DNA of 64,000 nt from Oricola indica (GTDB lineage Bacteria; Pseudomonadota; Alphaproteobacteria; Rhizobiales; Rhizobiaceae), in the NCBI RefSeq assembly GCF_019966595.1, contig NZ_JAINFJ010000001.1, positions 868,001-932,000 on the forward strand, read 5' to 3'. The notes beneath the pieces are model-generated. The model ran no database searches. It was not told the origin of the DNA and saw only the letters and a program-made list of their open reading frames with translations. Of the stretch, positions 53,445 through 61,783 are shown piece after piece. The position numbers and the translations under genes were made by a program. How positions within the stretch are numbered: position 1 is the stretch's first letter; each line of letters opens with the position of its first letter.

Positions 53445-55354
53445 GCGCCGTTCCACAGCCCCTTCGACTTCAGGTCGGCGATTTCGCGAGCGGCGCGTTC
53501 GCGCAGCCGCTCGTTGCGGATCATCGTCTCGACGGCGGCCGCGTCGGACTTGTCGGTGTAGCGGAACTCGGAGTCGGCGTAGCGATTGATCTCCTGCATC
53601 ACCATCGACATCGTGAACGGTCCGCGCAGTTCCTCGATCATCGCTTTCTTGTCGTCGTAGGACTTGTGCAGGAAGACTTCGGGCGTTTCGAACCACTCGT
53701 CGGGGAGGTCGATATCCATCGCCCGCATCTTGATCGCATCGGTGATGTTCTTGATCGCACGGCCGGTGAAACGCGGCTCCGCCATCTTGATGCGATGCAG
53801 ATAATCGCCGACATCGGCCATGGTTTTCGGTTCGCCGCGTTCTTCCAGGAAGCGCTCATAGACCGCGAGCAACCCGTCCTCCTTCGGCCTGTCATGGCCT
53901 TCATAGGCGGCCGCAACCGCCTTCTTGATGACCTGCGCCGCGTAGAGATCGTGATCGCCAAGCGGGATCGCGTGGTTCTTGCCCGCCAGCAGCACGAAGA
54001 TATCGACATAGTCGTCCTCGGTCTGCGGTCCATCGACCAGCCAGCGCGCGCCCGCCCGCTGACGCAAGGCGTCATCGACATTTTCGGGATAGTTGGAAAA
54101 CATGCCGAAGGAGCAGTTGCCGCGCACGACGGTGGTGGCGCCGGCGAAGCTCTCCATCAGGACGGCGGTCACCTCGTGCTGGCCGGCGGATGCCCGGTCG
54201 TCGGACCGCTTCGCCGCCACCTGGTCGATATCGTCGACCGTGCCGAAGCCGATCGCCTTCGGGTTGACGATCGTGTTGACGAACTCCTTGCAGTTCTGGC
54301 CCGACTTGCCCTGGTAGGAAGAGATCTGGTCGACGCCGAAATTCTCGTAGTGGAACGGATAACCGGCGATCGTGCAGTAGTCGTTGATCATCCCGGCGAT
54401 CATCTGGATCAGGATCGTCTTGCCGGTGCCCGGCGCGCCATCGCCGATGAAAGTGAACAGGAAGCCGCCGAGTTCCACGAAGGGATTGAGCTGTCTGTCG
54501 AAATCATAGGCGACCAGCATTTTGGCCAGCTTCGTCGCCTGGTATTTGGCGATGTGGTTGCCGATGATCTCGTTCGGCTTCTTGAATTGCATCACCAGCG
54601 GCTTGCGGCGCTGGCCCGGCGCGACATCGAACCCGTCGAGCGTGAAATCGTCCGCCTCGATGCGGATATGGCTGTCCTCGAAAGAGCCAAGCCCGGTGAA
54701 CCGCCCGCGCCGGCCGAGCAGCCCGTCGACGGCGACCCGCGCGAACGCCTTGGCCCGCTGCAGCATGACGGTTTCGTCCGCCGCGCCTTCGATCGATTTC
54801 GCCAGTCCCGCGACCATCGATTTCAGCGCGTCCTGCGCGGTGTCGAACAGGAATTCCGGCTCGTCCGGATCGTTGACCGGCTCCGTGCCGCCATCGAGCA
54901 TCTGCAGCAGATAGGCGGCGAGCGTGAAGGCGGAGACATAGGCGGCCGCGTTGACCAGCGTCTTGAAGCGTACCGCCTCGTCGCCCTGCAGCGGCGCGGA
55001 CAGGTTGCGCGCCTGAAGGCTCTCAAGGTCGGTCTGGCGGGCGAAAACATCGGCGACAGCCAGCGCCACCGCGATGCCGCGCCGGGTTCGGTAGAGAAGA
55101 TTGTGCTGCACCGGGGTGAGCATCTGGTCGTCCGGCCGCACGGCCGCGATCTGGCGCGTCAGTTCGACTTCGCGCGTGCGCTTCATGCCGCCGGTCGAAA
55201 CGGTGGAAACGAAGCGTCGCCCGGTGCCGGCCAGCGCCGTGTCGGACTTTCCGCCGGTATCCTCCATCACGATGATGCGCGTGACGAAAGACTGCGCCGT
55301 GGCGCGGTGTTTCGCGATGTCGTCCTCGTCGATGCGGGTCAGCCCGATATCCAT
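53441..55354 (-). CDS. large AAA-family ATPase
   Basis: A 637-aa ATPase. The first 255 or so residues are a helical N-domain (for example GDEAVRFKTLVNAAAYVSAF). The AAA core has Walker A GDGAPGTGKT (304-313), Walker B AIGFGTVDDID (D374/D375) with Asp where Glu is usual, sensor-like VVRGNCSFGMFSNYPEN and an arginine cluster (ALRQRAGARW). A C-terminal helical region of about 190 residues ends LRERAAREIADLKSKGLWNG. It lies between the 63-aa protein (3-nt gap) and the DUF6638-like gene (4-nt overlap). Probably the motor of the seven-gene system. Confidence 0.88.
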   Translation of the reverse strand: MDIGLTRIDEDDIAKHRATAQSFVTRIIVMEDTGGKSDTALAGTGRRFVSTVSTGGMKRTREVELTRQIAAVRPDDQMLTPVQHNLLYRTRRGIAVALAVADVFARQTDLESLQARNLSAPLQGDEAVRFKTLVNAAAYVSAFTLAAYLLQMLDGGTEPVNDPDEPEFLFDTAQDALKSMVAGLAKSIEGAADETVMLQRAKAFARVAVDGLLGRRGRFTGLGSFEDSHIRIEADDFTLDGFDVAPGQRRKPLVMQFKKPNEIIGNHIAKYQATKLAKMLVAYDFDRQLNPFVELGGFLFTFIGDGAPGTGKTILIQMIAGMINDYCTIAGYPFHYENFGVDQISSYQGKSGQNCKEFVNTIVNPKAIGFGTVDDIDQVAAKRSDDRASAGQHEVTAVLMESFAGATTVVRGNCSFGMFSNYPENVDDALRQRAGARWLVDGPQTEDDYVDIFVLLAGKNHAIPLGDHDLYAAQVIKKAVAAAYEGHDRPKEDGLLAVYERFLEERGEPKTMADVGDYLHRIKMAEPRFTGRAIKNITDAIKMRAMDIDLPDEWFETPEVFLHKSYDDKKAMIEELRGPFTMSMVMQEINRYADSEFRYTDKSDAAAVETMIRNERLRERAAREIADLKSKGLWNGA

Positions 55355-55357
55355 CCG

Positions 55358-55549
55358 CTATTCCTCGTCACGCCGGGCTGTCCGGTCGTCCTTTCGCAAA
55401 CCTGCATTCGTCTTGACTGCATTCGTCTTGCCTGCGTCGTCTTCCTTGTCGACCGGACTTGCCGCGAAACGCCCTTTCTCGAAGACCGGCGGCGCGCAGC
55501 GCACGGGCTCGCCATACATCAGGAGATCGAGTTCGCATTTGTCACACAT
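55358..55549 (-). CDS. 63-aa CxxC protein of unknown function
   Basis: A short charged protein starting MCDKCELDLLMYGEPVRCAP: CDKC at residues 2-5 plus Cys18 could bind a metal. The rest is charged and low in hydrophobics (ending KDDRTARRDEE). Its first eight bases overlap the end of the upstream 383-aa gene and it ends 3 nt before the AAA gene, so position rather than homology supports it. Confidence 0.65.
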   Translation of the reverse strand: MCDKCELDLLMYGEPVRCAPPVFEKGRFAASPVDKEDDAGKTNAVKTNAGLRKDDRTARRDEE

Positions 55550-56693
55550 CGCTGATCACCTCGCCGCCGGAGATGATATGCGTCTGGTAGCCCGCGAAAA
55601 CGGCCTCGGTTTCGCCGGCAGCGTAAAGGGCCTGGTAGGCTTCGTGCGGAATGAGCGCGTGCTTCTCATAGGCCGAGACGCCCATGCGCGCGGCGTCGAG
55701 ATCGTCTGTCTCGATGTGGAATTCCTCGCGCGCCGGTTCCGACGACCATATCCCCTTGCGGGCAGGCTTTTCCGACTTTGAATAGATGTCCTGGATGGTC
55801 CAGGTCAGCAGCCAGGCATTGGCAGGGTTGGCGACCTTTTCGAGAACATCGTTGACCCGCTTGTTGTGTTCCGTGATGCCTGCCGAATAGAACGGCCCGA
55901 GCACGATGCGGCGCAGCTGCTTGGGATGCAGCTCGTCGAAATCGCGATCCATGTTTGTGGCGATCGTCGAAGGCGACAGCGAATAGGCCGAATTGCGCTC
56001 CGCGAAGGCGTCGAATTCGCGCGCCAGTTTCGGATTGAGCAGGCCACCGACCGGCAGCGGAATCTCCACCGACGTGTCGAGCTTGCCGTCTTCGGTGACC
56101 AGCATCTTGACAATGTCAGGTGAAGAATCCTCGATCATGGCCGTATAGACCAGCGGCAGGTTCGACACGCCGTCGAAGGCGCCCCAATGAACGAGATAAA
56201 AGGGGCGCATCGTCTTCGGATTGACCGAGACCTTGATGGTTTCCGGCAGGACCAGCGGCGAAAACACATGCCCCTCCTGCACATGTTCCAGATAGAGCCG
56301 TTCGGCCATCGATTGCTGCAGGTCGCGCGGGAACGCCTTGTGGCGCAGGATGAAGTCCGCCATTTCCTCGCGCAGCGCGTCGGGCGCCGGAATCTCCGCC
56401 AGCCGCGCCTTGGCGGTCATCCGGTCGTTTTCGAGCTCCAAAACATTCTGGAAGACCGGAAACCCGCTTTCCGCGCGCGAGATGCGAAACGATTTCGCGT
56501 AGTCCAGATGATGCCGCCAGCAGGTGAATGACGCCTCCAGCCGCTCGACATACTCGGTGACGGCCTGTGCGACCAGGCCGTGTTTGTAGAGCGGCGAGCG
56601 GTCGTCGCGCAGGAAGACGTCCAAGCCTTCCAGCGCCGCGTGGATCGACGCGAAATACCGATCGACGGGTGAATCATCCGGCATCCTCGTCAT
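55542..56693 (-). CDS. 383-aa protein of unknown fold
   Basis: A soluble protein with no signal peptide or membrane helix. It has an N-terminal helical half (DRYFASIHAALEGLDVFLRD, VTEYVERLEASFTCWRHHLD) and a C-terminal mixed half with PFYLVHWGAFDGVSNLPLVY, LHPKQLRRIVLGPFYSAGIT, WLLTWTIQDIYSKSE and the end VFAGYQTHIISGGEVISDV. I do not recognise the family. It is second in the seven-gene unit, 34 nt after the coiled-coil gene and overlapping the CxxC gene by 8 nt. Confidence 0.8.
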   Translation of the reverse strand: MTRMPDDSPVDRYFASIHAALEGLDVFLRDDRSPLYKHGLVAQAVTEYVERLEASFTCWRHHLDYAKSFRISRAESGFPVFQNVLELENDRMTAKARLAEIPAPDALREEMADFILRHKAFPRDLQQSMAERLYLEHVQEGHVFSPLVLPETIKVSVNPKTMRPFYLVHWGAFDGVSNLPLVYTAMIEDSSPDIVKMLVTEDGKLDTSVEIPLPVGGLLNPKLAREFDAFAERNSAYSLSPSTIATNMDRDFDELHPKQLRRIVLGPFYSAGITEHNKRVNDVLEKVANPANAWLLTWTIQDIYSKSEKPARKGIWSSEPAREEFHIETDDLDAARMGVSAYEKHALIPHEAYQALYAAGETEAVFAGYQTHIISGGEVISDV

Positions 56694-56727
56694 CGTCGCT
56701 CAGCCGCCCCCCGGTTCGGCTCGGCGC

Positions 56728-57816
56728 CTACTGGCGCACATAGTCCGCGGCGTCGTGCTGTTTCATCACCGCATCGAAGCGCCGCGCGAAGGCGTCGTCG
56801 GCGAGCTTCTTGCGCCGCTGGATATCCGCGGTGGCGACCATGTTCTTCTCGTGCATTTCGAGAAGGTCGCCGATGTGCTTCTGCGCCGCCGCGCCGATGC
56901 CGGCCATGGTCGTTTCGGCGGCGTTGTCGACCTGGCTGCCAAGCGTGTTGATCTTGTGGGCGACGTCCTGCTGGGCGGCGGTCTTGAGCGAATCCTCCAG
57001 CGATTTGTAGAGGACGATGCGCTGTTCGGTGTCGATCGTCAGCTTGTTGATCAGCGTCTGCTGCGCCGCGATCTGGTTGTTCAGCGAATCGACGAAGGTC
57101 TGGAACATCGAGGTGTAGCGTTCCAGCGTCTGGCTCTCGGCCAGAAGGGTCTGCTCCTTGGCCTGCATCTCGTTGTACTCGGTCGCCAGCTTCGAGCGCT
57201 CGCCTTCGAGTTCGGTGCGGTCCTTCTGGTTGGTGGTCGCCGCGACGCGGTTTTCCATGTCCAACAGCATCGGGTTGAGTTCCTCGATGCGCTTCTGTGT
57301 CGCCTCAAGCTCCAACATGGTGGACTTGCGCCGCTCGATGACCGTGCGCAGGCTTTCCTCCGAGGTCGAGTAGCGCTGGTCGAGGATCTGCTTCTGGCTG
57401 GTGAGGATGCCGACGATCGTGTCGGACTTGGCAAGGAGTTCCTGCAGATTGCCGGCAAGCGACATGTTGCGCACGCGTTCCGACCGCATGCGCTGCATGC
57501 GCTGCTTGGAGAACATCCCGACAAGCTTCTCGAAACCGCTGTAGGATTTCATGCTCTCGAATTCGGAGCCGAAAACGTTGGTCGCGTCCTCGAGGCCGAT
57601 GATCAGGTCGGCGATATTGCCTTCCATAACCTGCTGTTGCTTGAGCACGTCCTGGATACGTGCGTTCTCGATGTCGAAATCGGCATCGCCGATGGCCTGG
57701 TCGGCCTTGGCGAATTTCTCCAGAACGATTCCCGATTGCTCGATCTTCGAGCGCATGTCGTCGACGACCTGCTTCGTTTTCTCGATCTCGGCGTCAAAAT
57801 TCTGCAAGGTCGCCAT
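56728..57816 (-). CDS. long coiled-coil protein, TelA-like in layout
   Basis: A 362-aa soluble protein, start MATLQNFDAEIEKTKQ with GGAG nine bases upstream; a frame to 57984 has no support. Nearly all of it is predicted helix with long heptad stretches (for example IERRKSTMLELEATQKRIEE, LEGERSKLATEYNEMQAKEQ, QTFVDSLNNQIAAQQTLINK). Segment order, with a basic stretch near FSKQRMQRMRSERV followed by three helical blocks, recalls TelA/KlaA toxic-anion-resistance proteins, but I see no diagnostic motif, so that is inference only. First gene of the seven-gene unit. Confidence 0.82.
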   Translation of the reverse strand: MATLQNFDAEIEKTKQVVDDMRSKIEQSGIVLEKFAKADQAIGDADFDIENARIQDVLKQQQVMEGNIADLIIGLEDATNVFGSEFESMKSYSGFEKLVGMFSKQRMQRMRSERVRNMSLAGNLQELLAKSDTIVGILTSQKQILDQRYSTSEESLRTVIERRKSTMLELEATQKRIEELNPMLLDMENRVAATTNQKDRTELEGERSKLATEYNEMQAKEQTLLAESQTLERYTSMFQTFVDSLNNQIAAQQTLINKLTIDTEQRIVLYKSLEDSLKTAAQQDVAHKINTLGSQVDNAAETTMAGIGAAAQKHIGDLLEMHEKNMVATADIQRRKKLADDAFARRFDAVMKQHDAADYVRQ

Positions 57817-57888
57817 GAAAGCTGTCTCCTTCGGCCAGGCGGGTCGTCCGTAGCGTAAGTTGCGGACGCTTTCGGTATAGACCGTGAG

Positions 57889-57917
57889 GATTACGTTTTG
57901 AAGTATGGCGCTTGCAA
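57889..57917 (-). promoter_or_regulatory. putative promoter of the seven-gene unit
   Basis: Minus strand TTGCAA (57912-57917), 17-nt spacer, GTAATC (57889-57894), about 70 bp before the coiled-coil gene start. By-eye match; the -10 box is a weak fit. Confidence 0.35.
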
Positions 57918-57949
57918 GGCGAAATCGGTGTGAAACCGCCAAATTACTG

Positions 57950-58474
57950 TCAGGCGGCGCGTTGTCCCGCCGCAGCGCTTCCAAGCGGCTCCGAGAGGAG
58001 TTCTTCCATGAAGACGCTCATCAGTTGCGACCGTCCGTCGACGCCCGCCTTGGCGTATATGCGCGCGCACTGCGCCCGCACCGTGCCGGTGGCCGTCCCG
58101 CGGATCGACGCGATCGCCTCATTGTCCAGTCCCTTGAGCAGCAGAAGCGCGACGTCCCGCTCGGCGTCGGACAACCCCCAATCGGAAAAGAACCGGTCGA
58201 TGACGGACTGCATCTCGCCGCGCGCGGCGCGAATGCCGATCTCCATGGACGCATTGCGCTGCAGGAGCCGACGCAACTCCATGAGCAGGAAACCGGTTCC
58301 GAAGACCAGCACGACGGCCGCGATGGCCTCGATCATCAGATGAAAGGACTCCTGGCTTCCCAACGCCTCGAAATCGGCGATGACATCCGCCGCGAAGAAT
58401 ACCGCGCACATCATGTTTGCCACGATGAGAACGGCGAGCACGTAAGCCCGCCGTTTGCCTGTCGTCTCGTTCAT
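57950..58474 (-). CDS. membrane-anchored LuxR-type HTH regulator
   Basis: A 174-aa protein with two N-terminal membrane helices (VLAVLIVANMMCAVFFAADV, FHLMIEAIAAVVLVFGTGFL) followed by a short linker (LRRLLQRNASMEIGIRAARG) and a LuxR/GerE-type HTH (LSDAERDVALLLLKGLDNEA then IASIRGTATGTVRAQCARIY). DNA binding from the membrane is therefore predicted, with no receiver domain. Its ATG overlaps the stop of the cytochrome b561 gene (ATGA). It could sense the redox or membrane state set by that partner; this is inference. Confidence 0.85.
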   Translation of the reverse strand: MNETTGKRRAYVLAVLIVANMMCAVFFAADVIADFEALGSQESFHLMIEAIAAVVLVFGTGFLLMELRRLLQRNASMEIGIRAARGEMQSVIDRFFSDWGLSDAERDVALLLLKGLDNEAIASIRGTATGTVRAQCARIYAKAGVDGRSQLMSVFMEELLSEPLGSAAAGQRAA

Positions 58475-59046
58475 TCCACTTCCCGGTCTACCGGGACCCT
58501 CTTGCGACCGTCGATCATCGCCCGCACCAGCGGCACGCCGCTCAACCAGCTATCGGCGACCACACCGACAAGGTGCAGGACCACCGAGATCATGAGCCAG
58601 GTGAACGCCGCCTCGTGAGCCTCCTCGACCCATTCCAGACCGAAGAACCGTATGGTCCCCATCATGATGCCCGTGGCGCAGAGGACAAGGACCGTTGCCC
58701 AGATGTTATACACCATAAGCGCACCCAGGGGATTGTGCGAAAGATGCAGAACATTGCGCGCCGTTATCGTGTCGCGAATATGGCGCAGCGCGGCGAAGGG
58801 ATTGGGCGGGAAGGCGGAGAACCGCGCATGACGCGGCCCGACAATCCCCCAGACAAGCCGCAGCACCACGAGGCCGAGCGCGGCGTAACCGACATATTCA
58901 TGCAGCTTGCTCTCGTCCTCGGTCACGAAGCCGTTGAGGACAATCGTGGCGACAAGCGACCAGTGGATCAGCCGGACGAGCGGATCCCAGACCGGGATGG
59001 CACGGATGCCGGCTTCGCCGGCACCCTCCAGTTCATGAGCGCTCAT
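58471..59046 (-). CDS. cytochrome b561-family protein
   Basis: A 191-aa membrane protein with four helices. Likely heme-ligand histidines are in PLVRLIHWSLVATIV, ESKLHEYVGYAALGL, LHLSHNPLGALMVY and TWLMISVVLHLVG. The motif GPRHARFSAFPPNPF is typical of prokaryotic b561 proteins. These proteins transfer electrons from quinol or another donor to periplasmic partners. Start at 59046; 7 nt after the PepSY gene and coupled to the HTH gene. Confidence 0.88.
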   Translation of the reverse strand: MSAHELEGAGEAGIRAIPVWDPLVRLIHWSLVATIVLNGFVTEDESKLHEYVGYAALGLVVLRLVWGIVGPRHARFSAFPPNPFAALRHIRDTITARNVLHLSHNPLGALMVYNIWATVLVLCATGIMMGTIRFFGLEWVEEAHEAAFTWLMISVVLHLVGVVADSWLSGVPLVRAMIDGRKRVPVDREVE

Positions 59047-59053
59047 GACCGGC

Positions 59054-59308
59054 TCAATTCATCGACAGCTTGGCGATCTTGCCCGTCGCCGCATCGACAT
59101 AGACCTCGCCCATTGTCTTGTCCTTGACGAAATAGACCTCGATCATGCCGTCCTCCATCTCGCCCTTGCGGACTTCGTAGCCCAACGAGGCAAGCGACGC
59201 CTTGACCTCGTCCATGCTCTTGCCGAGTTCCGCACCCATCGACAGTTCCGCCGCGAAGGCAGGCAGGGCGACGAAGATAGCGGCGGTGGTGAGAATGAGT
59301 TTGCGCAC
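59054..59308 (-). CDS. exported PepSY-domain protein
   Basis: An 84-aa periplasmic protein. The start is GTG 59308 (AAGGAG seven bases upstream); an ATG at 59362 in the same frame has no ribosome site. A signal peptide (KLILTTAAIFVALPAFA-AE) precedes one small PepSY domain (AELGKSMDEVKASLASLGYE, VYFVKDKTMGEVYVDAATGK). Single PepSY proteins often accompany b-type cytochromes. First gene of the PepSY-b561-LuxR operon. Confidence 0.87.
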   Translation of the reverse strand: MRKLILTTAAIFVALPAFAAELSMGAELGKSMDEVKASLASLGYEVRKGEMEDGMIEVYFVKDKTMGEVYVDAATGKIAKLSMN

Positions 59309-59406
59309 GGGATAACTCCTTGTGTTCCGTTGTGCTGCGCCGCGGCCAATCCGGCAGCGCATGTCGGGGAGTTCATCGCTTTGTGGGGTGTTTGAAATCG
59401 GCCGCA

Positions 59407-59429
59407 GGCTTATTGGACGGCAATAAGCC
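59407..59429 (-). terminator. stem-loop downstream of tdk
   Basis: Perfect 9-bp arms GGCTTATTG (59407-59415) and CAATAAGCC (59421-59429) around GACGG, lying 20 nt after the tdk stop at 59449. No U tract follows on the minus strand, so this may stabilise or weakly terminate the tdk transcript. It also lies upstream of the PepSY operon. Confidence 0.45.
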
Positions 59430-59448
59430 CGCGCTTACGGCAGGACGC

Positions 59449-60063
59449 CTACTGTTTCGCGAAGCCGACCAGATCTTCCGCCTGCACGCGGCCCATCTCT
59501 TCTTCCCAGTGCCGGCGGCAAAGCGAGACATAGGCGTCCTTGCCAATGGCGACCTGATCGCCGTCGCGCGCGACCTTTCCGTCCGGCCCGATCCGCACGA
59601 CCATCGTCGCCTTCCGGCCGCAGCGGCAAATCGTGCGCACCTCGCGCATCTCGTCGGCCAGCGCCAGAAGCGCCTGTGACCCGGAAAAGAGATTGCCCTG
59701 GAAATCCGTCCGCAGCCCGTAGCACATCACCGGAATACCGAGCCGGTCGCAAACCCTGGCGAGCTGCCAGACCTGCTCTTCCTGCAGAAACTGCGCCTCG
59801 TCGATGAAGACGCAATGGGTCGTCTTGGATGCATGATGCTCGCGGACGCGCTCAAACAGGTCGTCGCCGTCGCGGAACATCTCCGCATCCGATTCCAGCC
59901 CGACGCGCGACGATATGTAGCCGAGATCGGCTTCCTTCCGGTAATGGCCCGCGACGAAAAGCAGCGTGTGCATGCCCCGCTCGCGGTAGTTGAAGGATGC
60001 CTGCAACAGCATGGTCGATTTGCCGGCATTCATCGTCGCGTAATGAAAATAGAGTTTCGCCAT
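59449..60063 (-). CDS. tdk: thymidine kinase
   Basis: A 204-aa type II thymidine kinase that phosphorylates thymidine with ATP. Walker A MNAGKST is near residues 11-17, the lid Asp/Glu block VFIDEAQFLQEEQVWQLARV follows, and zinc-binding cysteines occur in ICRCGRKATMV with a further Cys in YVSLCRRHWEE. The ATG at 60063 is favoured over a frame reaching 60153 because the family starts at MAKLYFHYATM. It is divergent from the HugZ-like gene. The stem-loop at 59407-59429 is downstream. Confidence 0.94.
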   Translation of the reverse strand: MAKLYFHYATMNAGKSTMLLQASFNYRERGMHTLLFVAGHYRKEADLGYISSRVGLESDAEMFRDGDDLFERVREHHASKTTHCVFIDEAQFLQEEQVWQLARVCDRLGIPVMCYGLRTDFQGNLFSGSQALLALADEMREVRTICRCGRKATMVVRIGPDGKVARDGDQVAIGKDAYVSLCRRHWEEEMGRVQAEDLVGFAKQ

Positions 60064-60173
60064 CGGCCGCGTCCCGACTGCCTTTCGCTGTCCCGAATTC
60101 GATGACATAACCGCAATCGGCGCAAGCGGCCATGCGCCGGACCATCCAATCAACAGATGAAGGACCGAAAGTC

Positions 60174-60950
60174 ATGGACGCAGACGACAAGCCCAAGAAA
60201 ATCGTGCTGGAGACCGACGCGGAAGCAGTCCGCCTGGCGCGAGACCTTGTCGCGACCGCTCGTCACGGAGCACTGGCCGTTTACAATCACGAGACAGGAT
60301 TTCCCGGCGCGAGCCGCGTCGCGCTCGCCACGGATATGGACGGAACCCCGATCATTCTCGTCTCCTCGCTATCCGGACATACCAGGCCGATGCTGGAGGA
60401 CCCGCGCACATCGCTTCTCGTCGGCGCGATGGGAAAGGGCGACCCGCTCGCCCATCCACGGATCACGCTGTTCACGAAAGCCCGCAGGATCGAACGCGAT
60501 ACCGATGAGGGCAAGCGGGTGCGCCGGCGCTACCTCGCCCGCCAGCCAAAGGCTTCCCTCTATGCCGATTTCGGCGACTTCGCCTTTTTCCGGCTGGAGA
60601 TCCAGGGTTCGAGCATGAATGGCGGTTTCGGCAAGGCTTACGAACTGACACCCGGGGACTTCGCGCTGAAGGGCGATGTCGATGGCGTCTCGGCCATGGA
60701 AGAAAGCGCTGTCGCCCACATGAACGAGGATCACCGCGAGGCGGTCGATCTTTATGCACGCGTCATCGGCAGAGCCGAGGCCGGATCATGGCGCATCGCG
60801 GCCCTCGATTCGGAAGGAATGGACCTTGTCGCCGGCGACAAGACCTGCCGGGTCTGGTATCCCGCGCCGCTCGAAAACGCATCCGAACTGCGCGGCATGC
60901 TTGCCCGTATGGCGGCCGAGGCGCGCGAGGAAATCGGAGCGTTTCAATGA
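60174..60950 (+). CDS. HugZ-family heme-related / PNPOx-like protein
   Basis: A 258-aa protein made of an N-terminal split-barrel (FMN-binding fold, residues 15-150, with TARHGALAVYNHETGFPGAS and SLSGHTRPMLEDPRTSLLVG) and a C-terminal DUF2470-type domain (MEESAVAHMNEDHREAVDLY, then GSWRIAALDSEGMDLV). This is the HugZ arrangement; HugZ enzymes bind heme and several degrade it. The HMNEDH motif is the one that contributes the heme ligand in this class. AAGGA lies upstream of the ATG. Coupled to the following enzyme by an ATGA overlap. Confidence 0.88.
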   Translation: MDADDKPKKIVLETDAEAVRLARDLVATARHGALAVYNHETGFPGASRVALATDMDGTPIILVSSLSGHTRPMLEDPRTSLLVGAMGKGDPLAHPRITLFTKARRIERDTDEGKRVRRRYLARQPKASLYADFGDFAFFRLEIQGSSMNGGFGKAYELTPGDFALKGDVDGVSAMEESAVAHMNEDHREAVDLYARVIGRAEAGSWRIAALDSEGMDLVAGDKTCRVWYPAPLENASELRGMLARMAAEAREEIGAFQ

Positions 60951-61783
60951 CGGCACTGTCCGTACGACACCAGCGTTTCCAGACGCTGCACAAACGGGGA
61001 TGCTTCGTTATCCCCAATCCCTGGGATGCCGGGTCGGCCCGTGTAATGGCCGCGCTCGGAGCCCAGGCGCTCGCGACGACCAGCGCCGGCTTCGCCTTCA
61101 CGCTCGGTCGGCCCGACATGGGAAGCATCACCCGCGACGAGGCTCTCGCCCATGCCGAGACGATCGTCGCGGCGACGGGCCTCCCGGTAAGCGGCGACTT
61201 CGAGAACGGCTTCGCCGACACGCCGGACGACGTCGCCGAGACGATCCGGCTCGCCGGCGAAATCGGATTATCGGGGTGTTCCATCGAAGACACGATGATG
61301 TCTGAGGGCAATCCCGCCTATCCGCTCGATATCGCGGTCGAGCGGGTCCGCGCGGCCGCCGCCGCCGCGCGGGCGCTGGGCCGACCATTCGTGTTCTGCG
61401 CGCGTGCCGACGGCGTGATGAACGGCGCCTATGATGTCGAGGAAGCGATCCGGCGCATCCAGGCCTTCGAGAAAGCCGGCGCCGATCTCCTCTACGTGCC
61501 GCTGCCGCCCAACATCGAGGCGCTGGCCAAGATCGTCAAAAGCGTCTCCAAGCCGGTCAACGCGCTCGCCGCGGGCCGCTTCGCCAAATATTCCAGGGCC
61601 GATTTCGAGGCGGCGGGCGTGCGCCGGATCAGTGTCGGGTCGGCGCTCGCACGCGCTACACACAAGATCCTGATCGACGCGACAACCGCTATGCTGGACG
61701 AAGGTGACTTCACGCCCCTCCAGAAAGCCGCCTCGGGCAAGGCCGTCGATTTCATGCTGCAAGCCGGCGGCGATGTCGGCTGA
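60947..61783 (+). CDS. isocitrate lyase/PEP mutase-superfamily enzyme
   Basis: A 278-aa (beta/alpha)8 enzyme of the PEP mutase/isocitrate lyase superfamily. The N-terminal block VIPNPWDAGSARVMAALGAQ, metal region VSGDFENGFADTPDDVAETI, IEDTMM and ARADGVMNG are typical of oxaloacetate decarboxylase or phosphonomutase-like members; the flexible-loop KKCGH motif of isocitrate lyase is absent. The ATG overlaps the HugZ-like gene's stop. The reaction cannot be fixed from motifs. Confidence 0.87.
   Translation: MTALSVRHQRFQTLHKRGCFVIPNPWDAGSARVMAALGAQALATTSAGFAFTLGRPDMGSITRDEALAHAETIVAATGLPVSGDFENGFADTPDDVAETIRLAGEIGLSGCSIEDTMMSEGNPAYPLDIAVERVRAAAAAARALGRPFVFCARADGVMNGAYDVEEAIRRIQAFEKAGADLLYVPLPPNIEALAKIVKSVSKPVNALAAGRFAKYSRADFEAAGVRRISVGSALARATHKILIDATTAMLDEGDFTPLQKAASGKAVDFMLQAGGDVG

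Noticed and set aside
53445-53696. Extension of the DUF6638-like gene upstream
   Set aside because: Overlaps the AAA ATPase coding sequence; the ATGA overlap at 53441-53444 gives a natural start.
56755-57858. 367-codon plus-strand frame opposite the coiled-coil gene
   Set aside because: Shadow frame (Leu/Val/Asp-rich); the minus-strand gene has a ribosome site and an operon context.
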